From NCBI GenBank assembly GCA_030448225.1, contig JAUJNJ010000012.1, positions 1 to 64,000 on the forward strand: a stretch of DNA of 64,000 nucleotides. Reading direction: 5' to 3'. The position numbers and the translations under genes were made by a program. Every line of letters begins with the position of its first letter. The stretch's first letter is position 1. The DNA comes from Phycisphaerae bacterium. GTDB taxonomy: Bacteria; Planctomycetota; Phycisphaerae; Tepidisphaerales; Tepidisphaeraceae. This document shows positions 9,661 through 19,552 of the stretch, piece after piece. The notes under the pieces are model-generated. The model had not been told where the DNA came from and searched no databases. It worked only from the letters and a program-made list of their open reading frames with translations.

Positions 9661-9676
9661 TTGCACGGCGTTTGCA
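9661..9676 (+). promoter_or_regulatory. Candidate sigma-54 promoter of glnN
   Basis: TTGCAC at the -24 position and TTGCA at -12 fit the TGGCACG-N4-TTGCA consensus except for one of the two -24 guanines. It lies 160 nt upstream of a nitrogen-assimilation gene, which makes the match plausible. The contig shows G-to-T errors elsewhere, so the mismatch itself is suspect. Confidence 0.4.
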
Positions 9677-9836
9677 TTGAGGTCGGTCGGTCGGTGGCGG
9701 CCGTCTCGGCGGACGCGTCGGCCGACCCATTGACGACCGGGCGCGGCTGTGAAGAATGGCCGCACCCGCGCGCCGAGGCCACCCGGGCTGGTGGTTCGCC
9801 GACCCTCGGTTCACCGTTTTCCTCAGGAGTCGATCC

Positions 9837-12012
9837 ATGTCCACTGTTCGCCAAGAGGCGATTCGCGCCATCGCCAGTGCCAAGCACAACCTCAACCGCG
9901 TCGACTTCCGCAAGACGCACCTGAAGGACCTCTTCGGGACCAACGTCTTCAACGAGGAAGTGCAGAAGGCCCGCCTGCCCAAGCCGGTGTTCAAGGGGCT
10001 CCAGAAGACGATCAAGTACGGCGCGCCGCTCGACCCGACCGTCGCCGACGCCGTCGCCAGCGCGATGAAGGACTGGGCGATCGAGAAGGGCGCGACCCAC
10101 TACACCCACCTGTTCCAGCCCATGACCGGCATCACCGCCGAGAAGCACGACAGCTTCATCGCCCCCAACGGCGACGGCGGCGCGGTGGCCGAGTTCAGCG
10201 GCAAGGAACTGATCAAGGGCGAGCCGGACGCGTCGAGCTTCCCGTCCGGCGGCCTGCGCGCGACGTTCGAGGCCCGCGGCTACACCGCCTGGGACCCGAC
10301 CAGCCCCGCCTACATCGTCGAGAACCCCAACGGCTCGACGCTCGTCATCCCCACCGCGTTCCTCAGCTGGACCGGCGAGGCGCTGGACAAGAAGACGCCG
10401 CTGCTCCGCTCGATGGAGGCCCTGTCGACGCAGGCGATCCGCATCCTCAAGCTGTTCGGCAAGGACGCGTCGCGCGTGGTGACGACGGTGGGCCCGGAGC
10501 AGGAATACTTCCTGATCGACAAGAACTTCTACGACGCCCGCCCCGACCTCATCACCGCCGGCCGCACCCTCTTCGGCGCCCCCCCGCCCAAGGGCCAGGA
10601 ACTGGAGGACCAGTACTTCGGCACGATCCCCGAGCGGGTGCTGGCGTACATGGCCGAGGTCGAGGCGCAGCTGTTCAAGCTGGGCGTGCCGGTGAAGACG
10701 CGGCACAATGAGGTGGCGCCGAGCCAGTACGAGATCGCCCCGATCTTCGAGAACAGCAACCTCGCCACCGACCACCAGAACCTCACGCAGGAGGTCCTGC
10801 GCAAGACGGCCGACAAGTACGGCCTGGTCTGCCTGCTGAACGAGAAGCCGTTCGCCGGCATCAACGGGTCGGGCAAGCACAACAACTGGTCGATGAGCAC
10901 CGACAGCGAGAACCTGCTCGAGCCGGGCAACACGCCGCACGACAACGCCCAGTTCCTGCTGTTCACGACCGCCGTCATCCGCGGTCGCGAAGTACAGCGA
11001 GATCCTGCGGCTGTCGATCGCGTCGGCGCACAACGACCACCGCCTCGGCGTCGCCAACGAGGCGGCGCCGGCGATCATCTCGATCTTCCTCGGCGACCAG
11101 CTCAACGACGTGATCGACCAGATCGAGAAGGGCGGCCAAGACCAGCAAGCAGGGCGGGATGTTCCAGACCGGCGTCAGCGTGCTGCCGCCGCTGCCGAAG
11201 GAGGCCGGCGACCGCAACCGCACGTCGCCGTTCGCGTTCACCGGCAACAAGTTCGAGTTCCGCGCCGTCGGCTCCAGCGCGAACATCTCGATGCGCCAAC
11301 ACGGTGCTGAACACGATCGTCGCCGAGTCGCTCGACGTGATCGCCACGAAGCTTGAGGCCGACGTCGCCGGCGGCAAGGACCTCGCCCGCGCGATCCAGG
11401 ACCTGCTGCCCGGGATCATCAAGGAGAGCAAGAAGGTCGTGTTCAACGGCAACGGCTACTCCGAGGAGTGGCACGCCGAGGCCGAGCGCGCGGGCTGCCG
11501 AACCTGAAGAACACGGTCGACGTGCTGCCGATCGCCGTCCGCAAGGACACGATCGAGCTGTTCACGAAGTACAAGGTGTATTCCGAGAAGGAGCTGCAGA
11601 GCCGCTTCAACATCCTCTCCGAGACGTACGTCAAGACGATCGACATCGAGGCCAAGACGGCGGTGATGATGGCCAAGACGATGATCCTGCCCGCCTCGCT
11701 GAAGTACCAGAAGGAGGTCGGCGAGAGCATCGCCGCCGCCAAGGCCGCCGGCGCCGCCCAGCCCGCCGGGCTGGAGACGTTCACCGCGCTCGTGAGCCGC
11801 GATCAACGAGTTGCAGAGCGGGATCAAGGGCCTGGAGAAGCGCGCAGAGCCACCACGCCGAGGGCTCGCCCTACGACCACGCGAAGCACATGCGCAACGA
11901 GGTGTTCCCCGCCCTGAACGTCCTGCGGACGGCGGCGGACAAGCTCGAGTGCATCGTCAGCGACGACCTGTGGCCGCTGCCGACGTACCGCGAGATGCTG
12001 TTCATCAAGTAG
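9837..12012 (+). CDS. glnN: Glutamine synthetase type III (several frameshifts)
   Basis: ATP-dependent ligase joining ammonia and glutamate; the type III enzyme is about 720 residues, which this span matches. AGGAG precedes the ATG at 9837. Family motifs include [75 protein letters not shown] and the C-terminal [11 protein letters not shown]. At least five single-base frameshifts occur near 10982, 11140, 11300, 11500 and 11803-11850, and each neighbouring frame continues the family sequence. These look like sequencing errors, not decay. A strong terminator follows. Confidence 0.93.
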
Positions 12013-12050
12013 TCGCGCCGCCCGGCGACGCGTGCCGCGAATCGAAGGGG

Positions 12051-12078
12051 CCCCGGCTGCGAGCAGCCGGGGCTTTTT
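12051..12078 (+). terminator. Rho-independent terminator of glnN
   Basis: A 9-bp GC stem (CCCCGGCTG / CAGCCGGGG) with a CGAG loop is followed by CTTTTTC. It begins 39 nt after the glnN stop codon. Confidence 0.9.
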
Positions 12079-12093
12079 CAAAAGCGCGGCTCG

Positions 12094-12099
12094 TACAAT
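12094..12099 (+). promoter_or_regulatory. -10 box for leaderless pabB-type transcript
   Basis: TACAAT ends 7 nt before the GTG proposed as start of the next gene. The surrounding TACAATCCGCC is the same as upstream of pgsA. No convincing -35 box is seen. Confidence 0.4.
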
Positions 12100-12106
12100 C
12101 CGCCGC

Positions 12107-13340
12107 GTGTCGGTCGTCGGCAACTACGTGGCCTCGACAGCTCGGGACCCGCCGAGGACGTCGCCGCGCGCGCCTGGCGGTTCCCGCCGGGCGGGGCGGA
12201 ATGGGTCGTCACCTGCGACGCGCCGCACGACGCGCGCACCTCCGCACGCCGGACGGCGTCGAGATGCGGTGGGACGACCCGCTCGACGCGCTGCGGTGGA
12301 TGGTCGAATCGATCGAACGCCAGCCCGACCCGCGGGCCCGCTGGGTGGGCTACCTGAGCTACGACTTCGGCCGCTCGTTCGAGGAGATCCCGTCACGCGC
12401 GGCCGACGACCTCCGGCTTCCGCTTTTCCGCTTCTCGCTTCAACACCCCGTCCCCCAGCCGCGCCGCAACCTGCGTCCGGCGTCCGGCGCATCTGTCGGC
12501 GCCCCCCGCCTCGTCCGCTCCACCTTTGGTCGCGACGGCTACCTTCGCGCCGTCAGCCGGGCCATCGAATACATCCGCGCGGGCGACGTCTTTCAGGTGA
12601 ACCTCTCGCAGCGGTTCACCGTCGCCACCGGCGAGCACCCCGCCGTGATCTACGCGCGCCTGCGGCGGCAGTCGCCGGCGCGGTACGGGGCGTACCTCGC
12701 GTACGACGACGCGGCGATCCTCTCGAACTCGCCCGAACTGTTCCTCCGGGTGACGCCCCGCGACCGTGCCGGCCGCCGCCGCGTGATCACCCGCCCGATC
12801 AAGGGGACGCGCCCGCGGCTGCCGGGGATGGACGTGGCGCTGCGCGACAGCGCGAAGGACCAGGCCGAACTGAACATGATCGTCGACCTCGAGCGCAACG
12901 ACCTCGGCCGGGTGTGCGAGATCGGCAGCGTGCGCGTGACCGAGCCGCGGACGATCGAGCCCCACCCCACCGTCTACCACGGCGTCGCCACGATCGAGGG
13001 CGCGCTGCGCGGCGACGTCGACCTCGTCGACCTGCTCCGCGCCACCTTCCCGGGCGGCTCGATCACCGGCGCGCCGAAGATCCGCGCGACGCAGATCATC
13101 GAGGAACTCGAGCCCGTCCGCCGCGGCCCCTACTGCGGCGCGATCGGGTACATCGCGGCCGACGGCGGCGTCGAGTTCAACGTCGCGATCCGCACGATGG
13201 TCATCAAGGACGGCCTCGCCCACGTCGCCGTCGGCGGCGGCATCGTCGCCGACAGCGTGCCGGCCGAGGAGTACGAGGAAACGCTCGTGAAGGCGCGGGC
13301 GATGTTCGACGCGCTGGGCGTTTCGGCGCGAGATCTATGA
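12107..13340 (+). CDS. pabB: Chorismate-utilising synthase component I (PabB/TrpE type, frameshifted)
   Basis: Aminates chorismate toward p-aminobenzoate (folate) or anthranilate. The chorismate-binding core is clear: RAIEYIRAGDVFQVNLSQRF, SPELFLRV, PIKGTRPR, ERNDLGRVC, FPGGSITGAPKIRA and VGGGIVADSVPAEEY. The N-terminal region needs one or two frame corrections between about 12130 and 12240. GTG at 12107 is preferred as start because it follows a -10 box at leaderless spacing. The protein of about 410 residues is short, closer to PabB than to TrpE, and no glutamine-amidotransferase partner is adjacent, so the pathway assignment is tentative. Confidence 0.82.
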
Positions 13341-13499
13341 CGACCACCGGTCTCGCCTTGCCGCCGATCCGCCGCTCGATCGCGCATGAGGCGGCGCCAG
13401 GCCCCGGCCCCCCGCGACGACTGCCCCAGCGATCGCGTAACAGTTCCGCAACGCGTCGAGCGTCACGGGCGCTTGTCGGGCTGCCGACGGCGTCACAAG

Positions 13500-14597
13500 A
13501 TGGTCGGCATGCGACTGTCCGAACTGCTGCGCGTCCTGGAAGAGATCGCCCCCACCCGCAACGCCGAGGCGTGGGACAACGTGGGCCTGCTCGCAGGCGA
13601 CCCGGCGCAGGAGGTGACCCGGGCGATGCTGACGATCGACTACACGATGGACGTGGCCGCCGAGACGCGGCGCGAGCGGTGCGACGTCGTGATCGCGTAC
13701 CACCCGCCGATCTTCGACGCGGTGAAGCGGCTCGTCGCGCCGGGGCCGGTGTTCGACGCGATCCGCGACGGCGTCGCCCTCTACTCGCCGCACACCGCGC
13801 TCGACGTCGCCGACGGCGGCACGAACGACATGCTCGCCGACGCGATCGGCCTCGGCGACCGGATGCCGCTGCGGCTCGTGGAGCCAAAGGCGTCGCAGTA
13901 CAAGCTGGTGACGTTCGTGCCGCCGAAGGACCTGGAGCGCGTGAGCAACGCCTTGTTCGACGCCGGCGCCGGCCGCATCGGGAACTACACGCGGTGCAGC
14001 TTTCGCACGCCGGGCACCGGCACGTTTTACGGCGAGGAGGGGACGAACCCGGTCGTCGGGCGGAGCGGGCAACTCGAGCAGTCGGAGGAGATGAAGGTCG
14101 AAACGGTCCTGCCGATCGCGAAGCTCGCCGACGCGTTGCAGGCCCTGCGGGCGTCGCACCCGTACGAGGAGCCGGCGTTCGACCTCGTGCAACTCGCCGC
14201 CCCGCCGGAAAAGCTCGGGCAGGGCCGGATCGGCACGATGGCGCGTGTCGAACGGGCCGACGTGCTGGCGCGCATCAAGCGGGAACTCGGACTTCAACAC
14301 CTGCTCGTCGCCGGCCCCACGACCGGCCCGATCACCCGCGCCGCGTGTTGCGCCGGCGCGTGCGGCGAATTCCTCGACGACGCGATCGCGCAGGGCGCCG
14401 AGCTTTACCTGACCGGGGAGATGCGCCACCACGACGCGCTGAAAGCCGCCCGCGCGGGCGTGACGGTCGTGTGCACGCTCCACTCGAACAGCGAGCGGGC
14501 CGTGCTCAAACGGCTGACGCGGCAACTGGCGGACAAGGCGCCGGCGTTGACGACGGTTCTGAGCGCGGCGGACCGGGATCCGTTCGCGATCCGCTGA
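13500..14597 (+). CDS. Nif3-like dinuclear metal-centre protein (DUF34/YbgI)
   Basis: About 365 residues with both halves of the Nif3 fold: metal-site motifs AYHPPIFDAVK and HTALDVADGG in the first half and CTLHSNSERAVLKRL in the second. The middle insert (KLVTFVPPKDLERVSNALFD, PYEEPAFDL) is the extra domain found in the longer family members. Biochemical function is unsettled; GTP cyclohydrolase-like or metal-insertion roles have been proposed for the family. ATG at 13500, or nine nt later at 13509, could be the start. Its 3' end overlaps the convergent CHAD gene by 92 nt. Confidence 0.88.
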   Translation: MVGMRLSELLRVLEEIAPTRNAEAWDNVGLLAGDPAQEVTRAMLTIDYTMDVAAETRRERCDVVIAYHPPIFDAVKRLVAPGPVFDAIRDGVALYSPHTALDVADGGTNDMLADAIGLGDRMPLRLVEPKASQYKLVTFVPPKDLERVSNALFDAGAGRIGNYTRCSFRTPGTGTFYGEEGTNPVVGRSGQLEQSEEMKVETVLPIAKLADALQALRASHPYEEPAFDLVQLAAPPEKLGQGRIGTMARVERADVLARIKRELGLQHLLVAGPTTGPITRAACCAGACGEFLDDAIAQGAELYLTGEMRHHDALKAARAGVTVVCTLHSNSERAVLKRLTRQLADKAPALTTVLSAADRDPFAIR

Positions 14598-15690
14598 CGC
14601 CGTCGCCGCCGCCCGCCGCCGCCGCGACGACCGGCATCGCCGCGGGAAGGCTCGCGGACGCCGCGGCCGGCGTGATCGAGCGCGTGAGCGGGAACGCGAC
14701 GCGGATCGACCGCGTCAGCTCCTCGCCGCGCTCGCTCCAGAGCTTCGAGAACCGGTCGAGCTCGCGCGTCGATTTGCGGAGCGCCAGCTTCGCCAGGTCC
14801 AGCACCTTCTCGTGCGTCGCGGGGTCGAAGTGCCCGAGCAGCCGTTCCACGGCGGCGGTCAGCATGCGGTCGGACAGCACCACGTAGTCGTGCCACAGGC
14901 CGAGGCACTCCTGCATCTGTTTGAACATCTTGGCGACGTTCTTCGGCAGCGGGTGCCCCTGCTTGGCCGCCATCTCCAACGTGTAGCGCAGCGCCTTGCC
15001 CGCGATCCGCAACTCGTGCGGATCGACGCGGCCGATGTCGACGGTCGCGGCGTCCGCGGGCGCCGCCGGGGCGGCGGCGGCGGCGGTCGTCGTCGTCGCG
15101 GCCGTGGCCGCCTTGTCGCGTTTGGTCGCGCCCGCCTGCTGGTGGGCGAGGAGGCGGTCGGCCTGCTCGGCGAAGGCGTCGACCTGGAGGTGGAGCGACT
15201 CGGCGAGCAGCGCGTCGACCGCCTCGCCGGCCTCGGTCACCTCCTCGCGCAGGCCCCACCAGCGGCCGAGCCGGGCGAGCACCTTCGCCGGCGCCGCGTC
15301 CTCCCGCGACACCGCCCGCGCCGCCTCGCGCTGCCCGCACAGCGCCCCCGCCAGCCAGGCGGCGGCCGGGGCGAGGCGGGGGTCCTGCTCGTACTCGCGG
15401 AGGTGGTCGAGCATCACGTCGAGGTCGCGCAGCGGCCCCAGCCGGCGGCGGAGCTTGCGCAGCTCGCGGGCGAACGGCCGGCGGCGGTCGCCGGTGAGCA
15501 CCGGCTTGAACAGGTCCAGCGCCGCCTTCAGCCGGCGGGTGGCCACGCGGGCCTGGTGGATCGCGTCGATGTCGAACTGCTTCAGCGCCTTGGAGACGTT
15601 CGTCCGGAGGTCTTCGACGAGCTCGTCGACGTGCGTCAGGAGCGGGAATTCGGCCGGGGCGGGGGCGGTGGTGTCCATGGCGATCGGCAT
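14506..15690 (-). CDS. CHAD-domain protein
   Basis: The 394-residue helical protein has the conserved basic and histidine positions of CHAD domains, which bind polyphosphate: DAIHQARVATRRLKAALDLF near residue 45, LRKLRRRLGPLRDLDVMLDHL near 80, and the second repeat HELRIAGKALRYTLEMAAK and CLGLWHDYVVL. A low-complexity Ala/Thr linker (about residues 195-225) joins the two halves. No CYTH triphosphatase domain or gene is adjacent. The last 30 residues are antisense to the Nif3-like gene and look unstructured, so the true stop may be obscured by an error. Confidence 0.85.
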   Translation of the reverse strand: MPIAMDTTAPAPAEFPLLTHVDELVEDLRTNVSKALKQFDIDAIHQARVATRRLKAALDLFKPVLTGDRRRPFARELRKLRRRLGPLRDLDVMLDHLREYEQDPRLAPAAAWLAGALCGQREAARAVSREDAAPAKVLARLGRWWGLREEVTEAGEAVDALLAESLHLQVDAFAEQADRLLAHQQAGATKRDKAATAATTTTAAAAAPAAPADAATVDIGRVDPHELRIAGKALRYTLEMAAKQGHPLPKNVAKMFKQMQECLGLWHDYVVLSDRMLTAAVERLLGHFDPATHEKVLDLAKLALRKSTRELDRFSKLWSERGEELTRSIRVAFPLTRSITPAAASASLPAAMPVVAAAAGGGDGVSGSRTDPGPPRSEPSSTPAPCPPVAASAV

Positions 15691-15935
15691 TGTAGGACCC
15701 GTCCCCCACCGCCGGAACCGACGCCGCCCCGCAAATCGCCCGATATCGCGCGCGGAAACGTCCGGTCCGGCCGACGTGCCGGATCGTATATACTTGGTTC
15801 ACGCTGGAATCGTCGACCGCGGCCGGCGAACGCCGGCCCGCGGCACATGGTCAGCCGGCCGATGTGATCCGCGCGACGGTGGCGGTTCAGGACGCACGGG
15901 AAGTAAGGTCAGGCGCAGGGAACGAAGGGAACGAC

Positions 15936-17288
15936 TTGTCAGATCTGAAGCGCACGGAACTGTCGGTCCGCCAGGAGCGGGCCGTGTTGGTCGGGGTGAT
16001 CCTCCCGGGGTCGACGGCCGACCCGCGCGAGCCGCTCGGCGAGCTCGCCTCGCTCGCCAAGACCGCCGGCGCGAGCGTCGTCGCCGAGGTGTTGCAGCGC
16101 CGCCAGAGCCCCGACAGCGGCACCTACGTCGGCAGCGGCAAGGCGAAGCAGATCGCGGGCCTCGCCAAGCAGCACAAGGCGAACGTCGTGCTGTTCGACA
16201 ACGACCTGTCGCCCGGGCAGATCGGCGCGCTCGAGAAGATCATCAACGAGGAGGCCGGCAGCAAGCAGGCCGAGCGCGGCATCAAGGTGCTGGACCGCTC
16301 GGAGTTGATCCTCGACATCTTCGCCACGCGGGCCGAGACGCACGAGGCGAAGCTGCAGGTCGAGCTGGCGCAGATGCAGTACACTTACCCGCGCCTCGCG
16401 CGCATGTGGGGCCACTTCGGCCGCGTCGCCGGCACGGGCGCCGGCATCGGCATCGGCTCGCGCGGCCCGGGCGAGACGCAGCTCGAGGTCGACCGCCGCA
16501 TCGTCCGCAAGCGCATCGCCGACCTTAAGGGGGAGATCGAGCACATCCAGGAGCGCAAGACCCGGCTCGTCGCCCAGCGCAACCTCGACCACTTCACGGT
16601 CTGCATCGTCGGCTACACGAACGCCGGCAAGAGCACGCTCTTCAACACGCTGACCGCCGCCGGCACCTACGCCGACGACAAGCTCTTCGCCACGCTCGAC
16701 ACCAAGACCCGCGGGTGGCGGCTCGAGCGCGGGACGGAGGCGCTGCTGAGCGACACGGTCGGCTTCGTCCGCGACCTGCCGCACAACCTCGTCGCCAGCT
16801 TCAAGGCCACGCTCGAGGAGGCGGTGCACGCCGACCTGCTGCTGCACGTGCTCGACGTCGGCCACCCGCACGCCGAGCAGCAGTTCAAGAGCGTGCACGG
16901 CGTGCTCGAGGAGATCGGCGTGAAGGACAAGCCCGAGATCCTGCTGCTGAACAAGATCGACACCGACGAGGGCGAGCAGGCCTACCCCGAGTGGCGCACG
17001 CTCCGCCCCGACGCGATCCCCGTCAGCGCCCGCACCGGCCGCGGCCTGCAGGACGTGCAGGAGGCGGTCTACCGCGCCGTCCGCGGCCAGCAGGTCGACG
17101 TCACGCTCGAGGCCGACGTCACCAACGGCCGGCTCCTCTCGTTCCTCGAGTCCCACACCCGCGTCCACGACAAGCAGTTCATGGACGGCCGCGTGCAACT
17201 CAAGGCCGTGATGGGCAAGCGCACGCTCGCCGACCTTTCCCGCAACGAACAGGTCGAGGTGAAGCAGGTCGACGGCGTGACGGATTAA
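15936..17288 (+). CDS. hflX: GTPase HflX
   Basis: Ribosome-binding GTPase that splits stalled or hibernating ribosomes. The N-terminal HflX domain has DSGTYVGSGKAKQI, LFDNDLSPGQ and the signature GIGSRGPGETQLEVDRR. The G domain has G1 GYTNAGKST, DTVGFVRDLPH, LNKID and VSARTGRGL. TTG at 15936 is preferred (450 residues, AAGGGAAC just upstream), since an ATG at 15864 in the same frame adds 24 residues that do not resemble the family. TATATACTT at 15787-15795 may be the promoter. Frame intact. Confidence 0.93.
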   Translation: MSDLKRTELSVRQERAVLVGVILPGSTADPREPLGELASLAKTAGASVVAEVLQRRQSPDSGTYVGSGKAKQIAGLAKQHKANVVLFDNDLSPGQIGALEKIINEEAGSKQAERGIKVLDRSELILDIFATRAETHEAKLQVELAQMQYTYPRLARMWGHFGRVAGTGAGIGIGSRGPGETQLEVDRRIVRKRIADLKGEIEHIQERKTRLVAQRNLDHFTVCIVGYTNAGKSTLFNTLTAAGTYADDKLFATLDTKTRGWRLERGTEALLSDTVGFVRDLPHNLVASFKATLEEAVHADLLLHVLDVGHPHAEQQFKSVHGVLEEIGVKDKPEILLLNKIDTDEGEQAYPEWRTLRPDAIPVSARTGRGLQDVQEAVYRAVRGQQVDVTLEADVTNGRLLSFLESHTRVHDKQFMDGRVQLKAVMGKRTLADLSRNEQVEVKQVDGVTD

Positions 17289-17296
17289 AGCCTCGC

Positions 17297-17363
17297 ACGT
17301 TGGACGTTCGCATTCGACTCCGGAGCGAACGTCCGACGCTCGACGTCCAACGTCCAACGTTCA
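17297..17363. repeat. Heptad hairpin, ACGTTGG family (hflX/dinB-like, convergent)
   Basis: Left arm starts with ACGTTGG ACGTTCG and decays; right arm reads GAACGTC CGACGCT CGACGTC CAACGTC CAACGTT, period 7, complementary to the left. It starts 9 nt after the hflX stop and is the only one of the 22 elements between convergent genes. Confidence 0.7.
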
Positions 17364-17525
17364 AGTTGAAGAAGTGGTCGCATGCCACGCGTCGTTTTCC
17401 TGAAACGCCGTGGGAGCTTGCTCCCACGGTTCCCCCGCGTTTCGCAGACCAGTCGGCCGGCGGCGCCGTGCGCGGCAAGGCGAGCGCCGGCCGAGGGAGG
17501 CGGTGCGGCCCGGGCGGAACGCCCC

Positions 17526-18029
17526 TTACCCTTCGACGCCGCCACTCCACGTCCACTCGGCGACGCTGCTCGGCGGGAGCGGTGTGACGCCGAGGTGGCG
17601 GAGCAGGTTCAGGCACTGCGCGCGGTGGTGGGTGCCGTGCGTGGTGACGTGGGCGAGGGCGGCGCCGCGGGTCATGCGGAGGGTCCTGCCGTCCTTCAAG
17701 GTGCGCGTGATGATCTCGTCGACCGGGCGGCGACGGGCCTCGGCGGCGAAGGCCGGGTACGCCTCGTCGAGCAGGGCGCGCAGCTCGGCGGGGGTTCGGC
17801 GCTGGCCGTCGGTCTCGAGGCGCGGGCGCAGTGTTTGGGCGGCGAGCGTGTCGGTAAACGTGCGGACCACGCCGACGATGTGCGTGAGCGTGTCGTGGAG
17901 CGACCCGGGCCCGATGTCGAATCGCCGTTGAAATTCCTCAGGCGCGAGGGGGCCGCAGGCGTCGAGGAGTTGGGCGGTGGCCCAGCGGTCGTGGGACAGA
18001 ATGATCTGGAGGGGGTCGTTTTCCGCCAT
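17526..18029 (-). CDS. DinB-family metal-binding four-helix protein
   Basis: 167 residues starting MAENDPLQIILSHDRWATAQLLD. Histidines in HDTLTHIVG and HGTHHRAQCLNLLRHLG match the three-histidine metal site of the DinB/YfiT-like fold, as does the WTWSGG end. Such proteins are stress-induced or act as thiol-dependent transferases; nothing here fixes the substrate. The span agrees with the usual family length of 150-170 residues. Confidence 0.85.
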   Translation of the reverse strand: MAENDPLQIILSHDRWATAQLLDACGPLAPEEFQRRFDIGPGSLHDTLTHIVGVVRTFTDTLAAQTLRPRLETDGQRRTPAELRALLDEAYPAFAAEARRRPVDEIITRTLKDGRTLRMTRGAALAHVTTHGTHHRAQCLNLLRHLGVTPLPPSSVAEWTWSGGVEG

Positions 18030-18497
18030 GGGGGGATGGTACCGGCGGTCGTGGCGTGACCGAAGCGGTGAGAGTCTGATCGTGAAGTATTCTTGCTCAT
18101 GTAGAAGCGACAATCGCGCATGATGCCGGGCGCGTGAGCCCTCCCGGTGAGACTGCGCGCTCACCCCGACAACGTACGAACGCGCGAGGTCGCCGACGGA
18201 AAGCGCCACCCTCGCCGCACAGCGCAGGCCCAGCCCTGCGTCCGATGGAGGCGGCGATCCCACACGACGGCGCGGCGTCCGCAGCTTTCGAAGAGCCGCG
18301 AGTGAGCCCGGGGCTGTGAGCGGGCGGTCAGGCAATTCGGGGGGTTGGCGGTCCGGCGACAACCTGCCGCCAGGCGGTAGAGACGCGACTGCTCCGCGGC
18401 ACGCCCTTAGGGCAAGATCGGACGTCGGTCGTTGAGCCTCGGCGTACAATTTGCACAGAGCTCGTCTCGTAGCAAGAACAGTCGAGCTGGAGCGAAC
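18030..18497. other. Intergenic region
   Basis: 468 nt between divergent genes. No heptad hairpin, RNA gene or convincing ORF is seen. TACAAT at 18445-18450 could be a -10 box for the following gene but lacks a -35 at normal spacing. Confidence 0.4.
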
Positions 18498-19400
18498 TTG
18501 AGCGGAGCGGGAGCCGATTATCCGTCGATCATTCGCGGCGCGATGCGCGGCGTGGCGCAGCCGATCGGCGCCGAGCCGGCGGGGACGCTTCGGGTGGAAC
18601 GCGGCGAGATCTTCCCGCTCGCGCTGCTCGACGCGGGCCCGGCGGCGCTCGCCGCGGCGGGCGGGCCGCTCGTGGCGGTGCGAGACGTGGGCGCGGTAGA
18701 CGTCGAGGACGCCAGCGGGCACCGGCGGGGGCACTACCGCCCGCTGCTGGCGTACTGCTGGCTGCGGGCGTACGAGGCGGCGAGCGAGCGGTCGGCCTCG
18801 TCGGCGGCGGTCGCGGCGGAATGGGCGGCGCCGCTGGCGCGGTGGTGTGCGGCGCTGGGCGCGGAGGCAGTGCTTCGGCCAGACGCGGGCGGCACGTTTG
18901 CCGCGGCCCGCGGCGAGGAGATCGCCGGCGCGGCGTGGGCGGCGGTGGCGCTGTGCGTCGGCGCCGATCTGCTCGGCGGACCGGTTCGAGACGCGGGCGC
19001 GGCCGACGCGTTCCGGCGCCTCATCGCCGCCCAGTCGCCCGAGGGGCCGTTCCTGCGCCCGTCGCCGTCGGACAACCCCGAGACGCTCTGGTTCCACGAG
19101 CTCGTCCTGCTGCACGCGGCGAGCGCCTACGCGGCGCAGTCGGGCGACGCGGCGGTGACGGCCGCGGTGCGGCGACACGCCGAGTGGGTGCAGCGCGAGA
19201 CGCAGCCCGACCACGCCACGTCGCAGCCGTGGGGCCTGCCGGCGTTCGTCCTTAACGCGCAGACGCGGCCGACGGCCGACGCGCTGCTCCACGCGGTGCG
19301 GGTGCAGCACCCGGGCGGGCCGGGCGGCGTCTCCTTGATGCTGCTGGCCGACACCCTATATTGCCTGCGACGCACCGCACGTCCCGCGCCCGGCGGTTAG
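18498..19400 (+). CDS. Conserved-looking hypothetical, helical, alpha/alpha-toroid-like
   Basis: About 300 residues, Ala-rich and helical. It contains GHYRPLLAYCWLRAYEAA, WFHELVLLHAASAYAAQSGD and HAEWVQRETQPDHATSQPWGLPA, with spaced Trp/His reminiscent of squalene-cyclase-like or glycoside-hydrolase toroids, but no family is assigned. TTG at 18498 is chosen (GGAG just upstream); TTG 18432 and ATG 18543 are alternatives. Codon pattern matches neighbours, so it is probably a real gene. Confidence 0.6.
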   Translation: MSGAGADYPSIIRGAMRGVAQPIGAEPAGTLRVERGEIFPLALLDAGPAALAAAGGPLVAVRDVGAVDVEDASGHRRGHYRPLLAYCWLRAYEAASERSASSAAVAAEWAAPLARWCAALGAEAVLRPDAGGTFAAARGEEIAGAAWAAVALCVGADLLGGPVRDAGAADAFRRLIAAQSPEGPFLRPSPSDNPETLWFHELVLLHAASAYAAQSGDAAVTAAVRRHAEWVQRETQPDHATSQPWGLPAFVLNAQTRPTADALLHAVRVQHPGGPGGVSLMLLADTLYCLRRTARPAPGG

Positions 19401-19552
19401 TTTCGCCGCGGGACGTCCGCCGTGTAGCGGTTTCGCGCGGCGCGAGCCGTCGAACTTCGCTTCCACGATGTTCGAGCACGCTCCACCGTTGGGGCCGTGG
19501 ATCGATGACCCCGACGACGAACATGACGACTCGCGCAGAAAGGCGCCCACCG

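Noticed and set aside
9837..12012. Programmed frameshifting in glnN
   Set aside because: Shifts are many, at unrelated sequences and in both directions, and the same happens in about two dozen other genes, so sequence errors explain it better.
14506..14597. Genuine overlapping 3' ends of the Nif3-like and CHAD genes
   Set aside because: The CHAD protein's last 30 residues have no domain character; a base error hiding an earlier stop is more likely than a functional 92-nt overlap.
12032..14887. Very long plus-strand frame over the PabB-type and Nif3-like genes
   Set aside because: It is the +1 shadow of two genes with clear family motifs; its product is Arg/Pro/His-rich.
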